A DNA stretch of 56,830 nucleotides from assembly GCF_004342985.1 (NCBI RefSeq), contig NZ_SMBO01000015.1:1-56830 (forward strand), in the 5' to 3' direction. This DNA is from Novosphingobium sp. PhB57. Lineage in GTDB: Bacteria; Pseudomonadota; Alphaproteobacteria; Sphingomonadales; Sphingomonadaceae. The translations under genes were made by a program, and so were the position numbers. This document shows, piece by piece, positions 8,440 through 17,296 of this stretch; position 1 is the first letter of the stretch, and each line of letters opens with the position of its first letter. The notes beneath the pieces are model-generated. The model was not told the DNA's origin and did no database searches. It saw only the letters and a list, made by a program, of their open reading frames with translations.

Positions 8440-9333
8440 ATGAGAGTCCTGCGCCTCCGGAAAGACGACTTTTACGTCCCGATACTCCGCCTGTTGGACT
8501 CGTTGGGCGGTTCTGCCTCGATTGAAGAGATGGAACAGAGGCTTGTGGAGGAGTTTGCTTTTAAAGACGCAGATTTAGCCATCGTGCACGAAAAAAGCGG
8601 GGCGCCCATAATTCCTAATAAGATCGCGTGGTCCCGGAGCTATCTCAAGCAAGCAAACCTTGTAGCAAATGAACGGCGCGGAGTCTGGGTCCTCACCGAA
8701 CAAGGACGGAATGCCCTTTCCTACGGCGAAGAGGCTGTTCGTGAGCGTGTCTCCAGCGCTATGCGGGTGTATAACGCGCGCCGGAAGGCGGTGGCTGAGG
8801 CTGCTACTCTTGAAGAGGCCTCGCCGGAAGAACTTCTTTCCGATGATGTTGGGGGACCCGAACAGCCAGTCGAATGGCGCGAACAATTGCTCACCGCCCT
8901 CAAAAAGATGGAGCCATCTTCATTCGAACGGCTTTGCCAGCGACTCTTGCGCGAGAGCGGATTCGTAAAGGTCGAGGTGACCGGCAAATCGGGCGATGGT
9001 GGTATAGATGGAGTCGGAGTACTCCGCATGAACCTGATTTCTTTCCAGGTCCTTTTCCAATGCAAGCGCTACGCAGGTGCGGTTTCCTCACCGACGGTGC
9101 GCGATTTTAGGGGGGCGATGCAAGGCCGCGCAGATAAGGGTCTCATCATCACGACTGGCAATTTTACATCAGATGCCCGCCGTGAAGCGACGAGAGACGG
9201 CGCCCCCGCAATCGATTTGGTCGATGGAGAACTTCTCTGTCAGTTGCTACTTGAGCGCCGCCTCGGGGTGGTTGTTCGCGAAGTCCGCACTGAAGAAGTG
9301 AGCCTCGACGAGACCTTCTTGGCCTCGATTTAG
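8440..9333 (+). CDS. mrr: Mrr-type (type IV) restriction endonuclease
   Basis: The product is 297 aa. The N-terminal winged-helix domain (Mrr_N, about 1-90) contains VPILRLLDSLGGSASIEEME and WSRSYLKQANLV. The C-terminal Mrr_cat domain (about 155-270) shows FERLCQRLLRESGF, then GDGGIDG and FQCKRY, the D...QxK arrangement of the PD-(D/E)XK fold, followed by GLIITTGNFTSDARREA. Mrr enzymes cut DNA carrying foreign methylation. ATG 8440 has AGGAAA 10-15 bases upstream; a GTG at 8413 would add nine residues. It stands alone between two IS5-family scars. It must tolerate the m5C and m6A marks predicted from the methylases downstream, which constrains its specificity. Confidence 0.9.
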   Translation: MRVLRLRKDDFYVPILRLLDSLGGSASIEEMEQRLVEEFAFKDADLAIVHEKSGAPIIPNKIAWSRSYLKQANLVANERRGVWVLTEQGRNALSYGEEAVRERVSSAMRVYNARRKAVAEAATLEEASPEELLSDDVGGPEQPVEWREQLLTALKKMEPSSFERLCQRLLRESGFVKVEVTGKSGDGGIDGVGVLRMNLISFQVLFQCKRYAGAVSSPTVRDFRGAMQGRADKGLIITTGNFTSDARREATRDGAPAIDLVDGELLCQLLLERRLGVVVREVRTEEVSLDETFLASI

Positions 9334-9481
9334 GCCAACTCCGGTGCGGGAAAGCTATATGCCTCGAATACTCAAGCTTTTGAGGTATATATCCGATCTA
9401 CCTAGCCGGCGATGTGGCGGAGGCGTGGTGATAGGGCAGCCGGGTTTTTCGATTTTTCTGTCAGGGGCGCTGAGCGTGGCG

Positions 9482-9643
9482 GGAGATCCATTGGAACGAT
9501 TGGCGGCTGTTGTGAATATCGAGATTTTGCATAGACCGTTGGTGGTAGCCTTGCTCCGCAGTATTTGGAAGATCGAGCGCCCGCCGTTCGAACCAATGTC
9601 GATGTTCAAGATCTTGATGGGTTTCTACCAATGCGGCGAGCAT
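9482..9643 (+). pseudogene. IS5-family transposase N-terminal remnant, second type
   Basis: The segment reads GDPLERLAAVVNIEIL, HRPLVVALLRS and RPPFEPMSMFKIL. This matches the N-terminal region of IS5/ISL2-group transposases (DPLERLA-x-V-D-F-E-x-F, ... GGRPPFDPVLMFK-x-L). It is degenerate (KKGG is lost before RPPF) and ends without the catalytic domain. With the scar at 7995-8171 it brackets the mrr gene. Confidence 0.6.
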
Positions 9644-9726
9644 AGAAATACTGTCCCGCATTAAGGTGCAGCACTAGCTTAGCACCACATCGTTACAAGT
9701 TAAGTTGGCGCATGCCGGAAAAACTA

Positions 9727-9760
9727 GCGCCGGACATGATATGGCCTACACACCCGGCGC
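9727..9760. terminator. Inverted repeat downstream of the PD-(D/E)XK gene
   Basis: GCGCCGG (9727-9733) and CCGGCGC (9754-9760) can pair with a 20-base loop. The site lies 16 bases past the stop codon of the minus-strand gene ending at 9776. There is no clear T-run, so termination is only a possibility. Confidence 0.25.
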
Positions 9761-9775
9761 AAAGCGGCCTTCGCT

Positions 9776-10645
9776 TTACTCGTATTTTGTGATCTCAATC
9801 ACTTCGACCCCAAGGCTGTTTCGGAGCGCTTGAAGGGCAGGCGGAAAATCCTTGCCGACGACCAAGACGGCATCAACCTCGTACTGCCCACCTGTGAACC
9901 CGCGTTCCGCTTCCATCACCGAGCGATACTTGACACACTGAAACAGGCCTCGGGTCATGTCCACGTCGTTCGAGATGTTCGACTTCACTTCCACTGCCAA
10001 ATGTCGTTGACGGCTTTTGAACAGAACATCGATCCTGTCACCCGATAGAAGTGGGGCCTCGGACGCACCCACCGGCGTCCCTTTTGGTAGGTCTACCACC
10101 TGTGGATTTAGCCTGACATGCTCTTTCAATTTGCGGTGCTCCTCGCCTTCTCCTCCGCCCCCACCGCGCCCGGCCTTCGCTCTTTCAATGATCTGGGAAG
10201 CGTCCATGGTGGCCGGTTTTAGATTGCAGGCCTTGAGCACTTCCGTCCAATAGGGAAAGGCATAAATGTTATGCCAGTATCCTTCTAGAAACGCGCGCCG
10301 CTCAGCGAGCGACAAGCTTTGATATTCGCGCACTCGGTCCGCCAGAAAGCCTTCAAATCCGCTTCCAGGGAGCCGACGGTTCTGATTAATAACGAGCGAC
10401 TGAATGTGAGGAATTTGCCCCCATTTCTTTTTGCGGGACATCTCGTCGAGGGTGGCGCCAACACTACCGAGAACCCAGTTAAGATTTCTCGGATTTGGCA
10501 TTCCCATTTCGTTCGCGAGCGCTTCATAGAATATAGGTTTTCGCGTGCTCGCTTGGCGCACAAGAATGGGCAAAGCCTGACGGGCTCTTTGTTGATACAA
10601 TTTATCGCCGAACATGTTTTCTGTTTGCGATGCCGTTTCGCCCAT
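9776..10645 (-). CDS. Predicted PD-(D/E)XK-superfamily nuclease-like protein
   Basis: The product is 289 aa and not a named family I recognise. Residues 1-150 are helical (ARQALPILVRQASTRKPIFY, MGMPNPRNLNWVLGSVGA). A glycine-rich linker (GRGGGGGEGEE) near residue 163 leads to a C-terminal domain with GDRIDVLF followed by LAVEVKSN, a D-(x)n-E-x-K arrangement typical of PD-(D/E)XK nucleases, and then GLFQCVKYRSVMEAE. The start at 10645 is tight against AGGAA; ATG 10615 is an alternative. It is divergent from the HNH endonuclease gene across an AT-rich 186-base gap, so the two may be co-regulated. It probably acts on DNA in defence, by inference. Confidence 0.6.
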   Translation of the reverse strand: MGETASQTENMFGDKLYQQRARQALPILVRQASTRKPIFYEALANEMGMPNPRNLNWVLGSVGATLDEMSRKKKWGQIPHIQSLVINQNRRLPGSGFEGFLADRVREYQSLSLAERRAFLEGYWHNIYAFPYWTEVLKACNLKPATMDASQIIERAKAGRGGGGGEGEEHRKLKEHVRLNPQVVDLPKGTPVGASEAPLLSGDRIDVLFKSRQRHLAVEVKSNISNDVDMTRGLFQCVKYRSVMEAERGFTGGQYEVDAVLVVGKDFPPALQALRNSLGVEVIEITKYE

Positions 10646-10831
10646 TTCCTGAAATTCCAGTGACTGATTTTTCCGTTGGAATCATACTTTATACCGGTGA
10701 ATTTTTCGTTTATTCTCTGCGCAGGGGTGCCATCGGAAGTGATCAGGGATGTAATGAGGCGGTGGTGGCTCAGCTGACTGCCGACGAAAGAGCACCATCA
10801 AAGTCCGCAGTATTATTCAGGAAGCGTGCCG

Positions 10832-11857
10832 ATGAGTGCGAATAATATATCTATACCGTTTTTCATTTTTGATATGTTGAGGGGTTATACGGAAAATCTC
10901 TTGATTTTAAGTGATGTAAATCCATATGCGTTCCGCCTTAACGGCAGAATGTATTCAATGCATGCATCGGAGATTCACGATTCCGGCGAAGGGCGAATCA
11001 ATCACGATGAGTGGCGGATTCAATTGCAAAGCTCTATTAAACGCAAGCAGGTCGAGCGTGTCGGTCAGGGCTATTCTATTCTTTTTATAGGCTTCTTCCC
11101 TGATGGAAAAACATTTTCAGCATGGGAGCCCGAACGCATAGCTAGTTTGAGTTTAAACGGGACAGGATCAATATATATTCCGTTTTCTCATAAGGCACGT
11201 GTGGCGCAAGTTGGAGGTGCTGTTCATACTGTAAACGCGAGAAACTTGGGGCGGCCCTCAGTCGAACTCACGCTGCCTTCCGAAGCCCTTGGCTTCTACA
11301 TAGAAAACTACCTGCTGCTTCACCAAGTGAGTACTGAAGAAGAACTTCTACAAATTATCGCCGGAAGTCAAAGTGCCGTGTTCTCAGATGTCTTCACGGG
11401 AACTGAGGTGACCGAAGTGGTGCTGCATGGCCAGCGCCGACGTGTCACGGTCACGCGTACGGCGTACGCTCGAAACCCAAAATTCCGAGAAGCGGTTTTG
11501 ACCGCGTACGGACATAGGTGCTGCGTATGCAACCGTCAGCTCGGCCTTGTGCAGGCAGCCCACATCGTACCTCATCAGCATGTCGAATCTTCCGATGATG
11601 TGTCAAATGGGTTGGCGCTGTGCATTGAACACCACAAGCTTTACGACGACGCTCTCCTTTTGCCACGAGCGGGGCAAGTCTTCCACCTGAACCTGCACCG
11701 GGTTGAACATCTCAAAAACATTGGACAGGTTGAAGGCCTGGATCAAATAGAAGCTCTAGCCGCCACCAATTATAGGATACCGGTTCGCGCGTCGGATAGA
11801 CCAAGCGACGGCAACTTGGAGCGAGGAATGCGAATCCGATTAGGAACAGACATTTGA
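10832..11857 (+). CDS. HNH endonuclease
   Basis: The product is 341 aa. The first 200 residues are an unrecognised, AT-rich-coded domain (IPFFIFDMLRGYTENLLIL; GYSILFIGFFPDGKTFSAW). The C-terminal HNH fold follows: FREAVLTAYGHRCCVCN (CxxC zinc pair), AAHIVPH, then DVSNGLALCIEHHKLYD with the second Cys and the H-x-x-x-Y/D end. This signature is shared with type IV-like HNH restriction enzymes. ATG 10832 is preceded by AGGAAG at 7 bases. Codon use and base composition differ from the GC-rich neighbours, a sign of transfer. It is convergent with the methylase operon and divergent from the PD-(D/E)XK-like gene. It is likely a restriction or defence nuclease whose target is unknown. Confidence 0.8.
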   Translation: MSANNISIPFFIFDMLRGYTENLLILSDVNPYAFRLNGRMYSMHASEIHDSGEGRINHDEWRIQLQSSIKRKQVERVGQGYSILFIGFFPDGKTFSAWEPERIASLSLNGTGSIYIPFSHKARVAQVGGAVHTVNARNLGRPSVELTLPSEALGFYIENYLLLHQVSTEEELLQIIAGSQSAVFSDVFTGTEVTEVVLHGQRRRVTVTRTAYARNPKFREAVLTAYGHRCCVCNRQLGLVQAAHIVPHQHVESSDDVSNGLALCIEHHKLYDDALLLPRAGQVFHLNLHRVEHLKNIGQVEGLDQIEALAATNYRIPVRASDRPSDGNLERGMRIRLGTDI

Positions 11858-11945
11858 ACGTGCTTTGGACATGTTCCGGGTCCTCTATCGGCGTGAACTA
11901 CAGATCCAAACTCAGAATTTATGCATGATCGCAAGATACTCACGC

Positions 11946-13328
11946 TCAGGCAGTGGGTGAACGCGCAAAAACAGACGAAAAATCGTAGGATTTCACCTTT
12001 TTTCCGGAATTTAGTTTAATTTTCGCAAATTCTTCGCGACTAGCCCATGTTTGGGCCGCCGAGTTTAGGTTTTTTTCGCATGCGAAAGTCAGTTTTTTCG
12101 AAATCGGGAATCGGTCGATGAGGTCGTTAGTGACGTGGAACCCATCGCCAAAGCTACGCCAATACTTATAGAAGATATCTGAAGCAAGCACCTGCAGTAG
12201 GATAAGTGATGTGTCCTCATCATTGGTCTTGACGGGGATCACGCCGGGCGCTTTCCCCTCGTACTCTCGAATGCCAATGAAGTTTCGAGCGACTGCGCCA
12301 ACTGCGAACGCTCCTCGCCCGATCCTCGACATGAACTCCCGCACAGTCTTGCCACTAGACGCTTCCTCTAGGTAGCACGCGAGACTCTGATCCACCGGAC
12401 GGGGAATTTGTCGCTCAAGATCAAATCCACGACAGTCATAAAATTGGGGCGTGGACGCCATGAATGTGGCACGCTCCGTCGACGACCACCGCAGAAGTGC
12501 GCTGGACTCGACGATACCGTCCCTCGGACCGCCGAGATTGAGGATCGTGCAGCGCTGACTATTGGCCTTGTTGGTATTTCCGCTTTCAGGCTTTCCGGCC
12601 TTAAAGAGGTAGTCCGGCATATTGTCATAGCTGGACGCGCTCAACGGCAAAGCAGAGTCACGAATTATGCGACGGAGATCGACGAAATCCCGGCTGAAGC
12701 ACACGGACACTGGGAGGATCAGCCCGACACGTGCACCATCGCCGTGCAAAAGCATATTATCTAAAAAGTCGGCATAGAGGTTCTTCCATCGACTGCCGCG
12801 CTCATTAGTGACGAAAGGCGGATTTCCGACGAAAGCGGCGTCCACGAATGTTCGCGCCTGAACCCACTTGAGGAAGTCAGCCTGCTCAAGGTTCACGGTC
12901 TTGAATCCGATCTCGAATATTCGCTCGAGGTCGGCGATCTGTGCAGCAACAAAATCAAGTGCGGCGCGGTTTAGGTCCACCCCATCGAACTTAAGGTGAC
13001 GGGCTTCGGTGGGTCCGATCCCGAAGTTCGAAAGGCTGCGCAACAGGCTAAAGAAAAACATGCCTGCACCGATTGATGGCTCAACGAAGGTCGTGCGGTC
13101 GACAAATGCCACCGCAGACGCTTTATCAGTCACCTGATGGTGGCGCCAGAAAAGACGCCAAAAGTGATCAGCGACGTCAGCCGGCGTGTAGTAGGATCCG
13201 CTCGATTTGCGGCCAGCTCCTTCATTCGAAAGCGCAATCTCAGCGCCCTCGAGGTTCTCGAGCACATCGTCTAGCGCGTCCGTCCAAGTTACCAGTTTCT
13301 GCAATTCATTCGTCATTTTTCGTTCCAT
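11946..13328 (-). CDS. N6-adenine DNA methyltransferase
   Basis: The product is 460 aa. SYYTPADVADHFW and VEPSIGAGMFFFSLL (about 95-110) form the S-adenosylmethionine-binding motifs, and AAFVGNPPFVTNERG near 165 carries the NPPF catalytic motif IV of amino-methylases. The order (motif I, then IV) is that of gamma-type enzymes related to Eco57I-like methylases. The C-terminal part (MSRIGRGAFAVGA and on) is probably the target-recognition region. An ATG four codons later (13316) has GGA about 9 bases upstream and may be the true start. It is the last gene of a minus-strand operon (dcm-mcrB-mcrC-this gene), 78 bases after the mcrC-like stop. It should protect host adenines at the site cut by the McrBC-like nuclease. 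Confidence 0.8.
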   Translation of the reverse strand: MERKMTNELQKLVTWTDALDDVLENLEGAEIALSNEGAGRKSSGSYYTPADVADHFWRLFWRHHQVTDKASAVAFVDRTTFVEPSIGAGMFFFSLLRSLSNFGIGPTEARHLKFDGVDLNRAALDFVAAQIADLERIFEIGFKTVNLEQADFLKWVQARTFVDAAFVGNPPFVTNERGSRWKNLYADFLDNMLLHGDGARVGLILPVSVCFSRDFVDLRRIIRDSALPLSASSYDNMPDYLFKAGKPESGNTNKANSQRCTILNLGGPRDGIVESSALLRWSSTERATFMASTPQFYDCRGFDLERQIPRPVDQSLACYLEEASSGKTVREFMSRIGRGAFAVGAVARNFIGIREYEGKAPGVIPVKTNDEDTSLILLQVLASDIFYKYWRSFGDGFHVTNDLIDRFPISKKLTFACEKNLNSAAQTWASREEFAKIKLNSGKKVKSYDFSSVFARSPTA

Positions 13329-13406
13329 ACTGGAATCATGCCCGGTCCGGAGCGTTCTGTAAACGTTCTGGGATCACGCCTATCCTCTTTTCCGTCTAGC
13401 CTGATG

Positions 13407-14699
13407 CTAGGGCAGCATTCGCAGGACGATGGAGAGGCGTTCACGCCATTTTTGCGGGATGTGCGGCTTGTCGCCGGAATAGATCGCCAGCGCGTCGAGG
13501 AAGGGTACGGCCACCGCGTCAATCCGTTCCCCCCCCGCAGGAAGTTCGACGTGCCCCAAAAGCGACATCTGCTCAACGTCGCGCGGGAAGAGGAATACGT
13601 TCTGGATTATTGAATAACTGCGTCGCTGGGCTTCGCTCTTCAAGCAGTCCTTATACCAGATCTGCTTCGCAACATCATTCACGCCGGGCACATCGCGGAG
13701 CGCTGGCGGCATCGCCGGCCTATAGTACTTTGCATCCCCGATCAGTAGTTCGTGATCATTTAGTTCGGCGACCAGATCGGGGATAAATGTGTCGCTTTCC
13801 GTCCTTTGCCCGCCCGCCGAAATCCATCGAGGTTTGGGGATGAAAGGCTTCCAAATTTCGACTTCATTTCCGAAGACGCGACCGCACGCGACTTCCCAGA
13901 TGTGGTAGAACGAGGATGTGCCGAAAAGACTTAAGCCAAGTTCCGTTTCAATCTCGAGAGATTCGATAGTCGCCAGCATCATGGCTAGCAGGTCCATGCC
14001 TCTCTGGGAGTATGTCACGCGCTGTTCGATGGCAAGGCGCGCTTTACATTCCTCGATGGAGGGCAATGCCTCAAGGCGTTCCACGGCTTCATGATCAAGG
14101 ACTATCGGCTCTAGATCGAGTAGCGGCGCATACTCTCTCGATAGACGTTCTAGTAGGTAGCAATGAAGACGAGTTGCGAAATTGCTGTTGTCGGACTCCG
14201 AGCGTCGGGTAATCGTATCCAGATATACCGGACGCCCACGAGACATGACGACATCGGTGGATTCGATTGTGCGACGCCAATTTATCTGACCGCCACCGTT
14301 GACTTCGTGGGAGATTTCCGTCCGTCGGAGGAGCCCATGCGCTGCGAAGTCCCGGATCAGCCAGTCCGCAGCGGCCAATGTGCTCACCGGGCCTTTATCA
14401 GGGCTTTCGTTCAGATATGGTGACGGTTCGTGGTGTGTTGGTGCCCATTGGCGATAGCGCCGCATGGCACGAAGCGCATGTCGATGAACGTCCTCGGGAG
14501 ATCTCGACGCGTGAACCTTGGGGAGCGCGGCCATGGTCCGCCCCCTGAACACGATCGCGCCGACGAACCGAACCCGAAGTCCGCTTTGGCCAGGACCAAT
14601 CGCCCCGTTTTCGAGCAGACGCGTTCGCAATTCGTCGTCCTCAGTATCCGGCCAGATATCCCCCTCGCGGAGCCATTCAACCTGCTTATCAGTCGTCAC
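13407..14699 (-). CDS. mcrC: LlaJI/McrC-family restriction subunit
   Basis: The product is 430 aa, within the normal range for McrC-like nuclease subunits. The N-terminal half is mainly beta/helical (QSGLRVRFVGAIVFRGRTMA). The C-terminal PD-(D/E)XK nuclease domain shows DTFIPDLVAELNDHELLIGD followed by AKYY, and then DVAKQIWY. That gives D, D-A-K and Q, as in the LlaJI restriction family. The GTG at 14699 overlaps the end of the mcrB-like gene by 11 bases, which implies translational coupling; longer upstream frames would run inside that gene. It is the cutting partner of the AAA GTPase encoded just upstream and should cleave DNA after GTP-driven translocation. Confidence 0.8.
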   Translation of the reverse strand: MTTDKQVEWLREGDIWPDTEDDELRTRLLENGAIGPGQSGLRVRFVGAIVFRGRTMAALPKVHASRSPEDVHRHALRAMRRYRQWAPTHHEPSPYLNESPDKGPVSTLAAADWLIRDFAAHGLLRRTEISHEVNGGGQINWRRTIESTDVVMSRGRPVYLDTITRRSESDNSNFATRLHCYLLERLSREYAPLLDLEPIVLDHEAVERLEALPSIEECKARLAIEQRVTYSQRGMDLLAMMLATIESLEIETELGLSLFGTSSFYHIWEVACGRVFGNEVEIWKPFIPKPRWISAGGQRTESDTFIPDLVAELNDHELLIGDAKYYRPAMPPALRDVPGVNDVAKQIWYKDCLKSEAQRRSYSIIQNVFLFPRDVEQMSLLGHVELPAGGERIDAVAVPFLDALAIYSGDKPHIPQKWRERLSIVLRMLP

Positions 14700-16287
14700 C
14701 GAACTTGATGTCCTGGACAAAAATATTCTCGCCGCGCCGGTAGGCGCTAACCAACGCACCGAATGACTTTGCCTCTCCGGCGAACAGCTTACCTGGCGCA
14801 GTCCGCATGACGTCGTCGCGAAGATACTGAATTATCTTATCCTCGAAAGCCTTGGGTTTAGCCAAGTCTTTCCTCGTCATGAAGAACGGGCCGATCAAAC
14901 GGTCCTCGGCGATACCCTGCCTTGCCAGATGGATATTGATGGCTTTCCGGAACTTATTCCATTTGATCGGGCCAGTAGTGATGAACGGAAGGCTCATTTC
15001 CCAGTCCTTCACCACCTCTTCGCCGTCATCGATACCAAGATATTCCATCGACCACCGGCGTTTGAACGCGGAATCCATCGGGAACACCCCTTGGTCTGCG
15101 CTGTTCATAGTGGCCCAGATATACATGTTGGATGGGATCCACACGGGGCCCAGGTGACCATGTGTCGCCAGATAATCCTGTGCCTCCTGAGGGAGGGTTA
15201 CCTCATATTTTCCAGTCCCATCATCATCTCTGTCCAACATCTGGAATGCGTCGGCGAACACCGCACTCGCATTTGCACGATTGAGTTCTTCGATCACCAG
15301 ACAGAAGTTATGTTCCGGGTGGCTGAGCGCCTTTGCTAGGAGCCGGAGAAACGGGCCCGGCATATGCCGATAATCGATGATGGGCTCCAAGCTGGGTGCT
15401 GGCTGCTTCTGATCAGCCTGGAAGAACTGACCTTCGGCAGCTCGATAGATCGGAGTTGGCCGATACGCCCCCATGAACATGCCGCTGGTATATTCCGGGA
15501 AGAAGGTGGTCCGCTCGAACAGCTCCTTGTCCGGAAAATACCGTTCCAGGCCGGACTTCAAGTTGTGGCTTTTCCCGGTTCCGGGCGCGCCGTAGAAGAT
15601 GCGGTTGTGCGGCAGATCGTCCTGGATGGCATTGATAGGTGCCGTGAACTCATTGTCCGCCGAAATCTCCGCCTCAAGGTCGCTTGGTTCTTCTTCGGTT
15701 TCAGTACCCCACTTAAAAATGAAGGGCATGTTGTGAAGAAACGAAGCCAACATTTCGGGCACGAACGCGCAGCGAATATAACCGTTTTTTGTCCGATCGG
15801 CGGCGAAGCCGGTCCTAGCCCCATCCGCCATTAGCGTGCTGGATACCCACACTCGAGGATTTTTAACGACGTTGGTTCGAGTTGAAGCATCCCATGCACA
15901 AAATAGAGTTAGGTCATCGCGCTGATAGATGCCCAACAACGCGCACCTGGGGCTGCCACTAGGCGAACGGGAAAAATCATCAATATATTGATGATCTCCT
16001 AGCTGAATACTTTTTTCGGCGGGATTTTTACGACCTACTTTAATCGGACTAAAAACATATAATAGCGATTCTATGGTCTCACCACTTTTTTCAATCACGA
16101 TGTGGTGCAGTTTTTTGCCGCGCACCTCTTCATATGATTTTATATTCCAGCCGGACCCCGCGAAAGCTGACCGTATAATGGCGACCTGATCATCATATGA
16201 AATGCCAGCAGGATCATTGCCTACCTCAATCGAGCCATCGGCATTAATTTGACTGAGGTTGTCCACGTTCTCTCCCGAATTAGACAT
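14689..16287 (-). CDS. mcrB: McrB-type AAA+ GTPase restriction subunit
   Basis: The product is 532 aa. Residues about 230-500 hold the AAA+ motor: Walker A GAPGTGKS (about 233-240), Walker B FCLVIEELNRAN (about 329) and ATMNSADQGV (about 393), the M-N-x-A-D motif that sets GTP use in McrB. FKRRW provides the arginine-finger/sensor region. The N-terminal 220 residues (YVFSPIKVGRKN, RCALLGIYQRDDLTLFCAWD) are not a known methyl-reader that I recognise and probably read the target sequence. ATG 16287 overlaps the upstream methylase gene by 8 bases. With the McrC-like protein it forms a LlaJI/BsuMI-like restriction complex. Confidence 0.85.
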   Translation of the reverse strand: MSNSGENVDNLSQINADGSIEVGNDPAGISYDDQVAIIRSAFAGSGWNIKSYEEVRGKKLHHIVIEKSGETIESLLYVFSPIKVGRKNPAEKSIQLGDHQYIDDFSRSPSGSPRCALLGIYQRDDLTLFCAWDASTRTNVVKNPRVWVSSTLMADGARTGFAADRTKNGYIRCAFVPEMLASFLHNMPFIFKWGTETEEEPSDLEAEISADNEFTAPINAIQDDLPHNRIFYGAPGTGKSHNLKSGLERYFPDKELFERTTFFPEYTSGMFMGAYRPTPIYRAAEGQFFQADQKQPAPSLEPIIDYRHMPGPFLRLLAKALSHPEHNFCLVIEELNRANASAVFADAFQMLDRDDDGTGKYEVTLPQEAQDYLATHGHLGPVWIPSNMYIWATMNSADQGVFPMDSAFKRRWSMEYLGIDDGEEVVKDWEMSLPFITTGPIKWNKFRKAINIHLARQGIAEDRLIGPFFMTRKDLAKPKAFEDKIIQYLRDDVMRTAPGKLFAGEAKSFGALVSAYRRGENIFVQDIKFGDD

Positions 16288-17296
16288 GGTTCATCAGGTG
16301 TTTGACCATTGCCTCGCCAAGAAGGCAAGGAACTGCATTGCCGATCTGCTTCTGAACCGACCGCCGGGTGCCATGGAACTTGTAGTCGGCGGGGAAGGTT
16401 TGGATCGCCGCCGCCTCGGGCGCCCGGAGGCGGCGATTGTTCCAATGGAATGGTCCTACCCACGGCCCTGGCTGTGCAGCGATCGTGATCGAAGGTTCGT
16501 CCGGGTGGAGCTTGTAGAGGAAGTTCCAGAAACGACCTCCACGACGGAAGGTGCGACCGGAGTAGCCCGTCAATTCATCCAGCGCCATGTAGTTGCGCCC
16601 AGGGGGCACGTTTCGCAATTCGTGCTCGTAAGTTCCGCCGCAAACCATTTCCGAGGGTTCGAAATAGCGAGAAGAGTTGAACGGCTTGAGGAAATCCTTC
16701 ACGCCAAGATGCGGCGGAAATCCGTCGGCAGGATCCGAAGACCTCAGTCGTTCCGGATTCGGGATAGCCGTTTTGCTACCGCGCGTCCCGAAGATGAAGA
16801 CGCGCTTCCGCTTCTGGGGGACACCATAGTCAGCCGCGTTCGCAAGCGCGACCGTGCATGTGTATCCTAACACTTCAGCGGCGGCAACAAAAGCATCGAG
16901 CGCCTGTTTGTTGGTTGGGTGACGTAGGCTTTCCACGTTTTCGAGCAGGAAGCCTTTCGGATTGGCCTCGCTGACTACCCGCAGAAATTGGGAGAGCATG
17001 TTGCGAGGATCGGCTTCGACCAAACGATTTTCGTTTCGGACCCAGTAGCCGTTCTTTGAGAATGGCTGGCAGGGAGGGCCGCCGATCACGATCGTGTCGC
17101 CAGTGTCATTTCTATGTTGATGAAAGTCAAGGGTCGCAACATCAGCACACTCAATGAGCGTGCTGGCGTCGGAGTTTAGGCGGAGCGTCGTTGCCGCATC
17201 CTTATCGAACTCCACCGCACGGATGATCCGCGCTCCTGCGGCCTTGGCACCAACATCGAGCCCTCCGGCCCCCGAAAACAGGCTAATACACTTCAA
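16280..17296 (-). CDS. dcm: DNA C5-cytosine methyltransferase
   Basis: The product is 338 aa, complete for a C5 methylase. The motifs appear in order: ISLFSGAGGLDVG (I), GGPPCQPFSKNG with the catalytic Cys of PCQ (IV, about residue 75), FLLENVESL (VI), QKRKRVFIFG (VIII), and the C-terminal QKQIGNAVP (X). The target-recognition part lies at about 190-290. The start is TTG at 17296 (family start MKCISLFS), with GAGAG about 10 bases upstream; no in-frame ATG fits. It is the first gene of the four-gene restriction-modification operon. A cytosine methylase ahead of McrB/McrC-type genes is the LlaJI/BsuMI arrangement. Confidence 0.92.
   Translation of the reverse strand: MKCISLFSGAGGLDVGAKAAGARIIRAVEFDKDAATTLRLNSDASTLIECADVATLDFHQHRNDTGDTIVIGGPPCQPFSKNGYWVRNENRLVEADPRNMLSQFLRVVSEANPKGFLLENVESLRHPTNKQALDAFVAAAEVLGYTCTVALANAADYGVPQKRKRVFIFGTRGSKTAIPNPERLRSSDPADGFPPHLGVKDFLKPFNSSRYFEPSEMVCGGTYEHELRNVPPGRNYMALDELTGYSGRTFRRGGRFWNFLYKLHPDEPSITIAAQPGPWVGPFHWNNRRLRAPEAAAIQTFPADYKFHGTRRSVQKQIGNAVPCLLGEAMVKHLMNHV

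Noticed and set aside
10646..10845. Short plus-strand frame between the two nuclease genes
   Set aside because: It overlaps the HNH ribosome site and start, has no motif, and the AT-rich gap is better read as a divergent promoter region.
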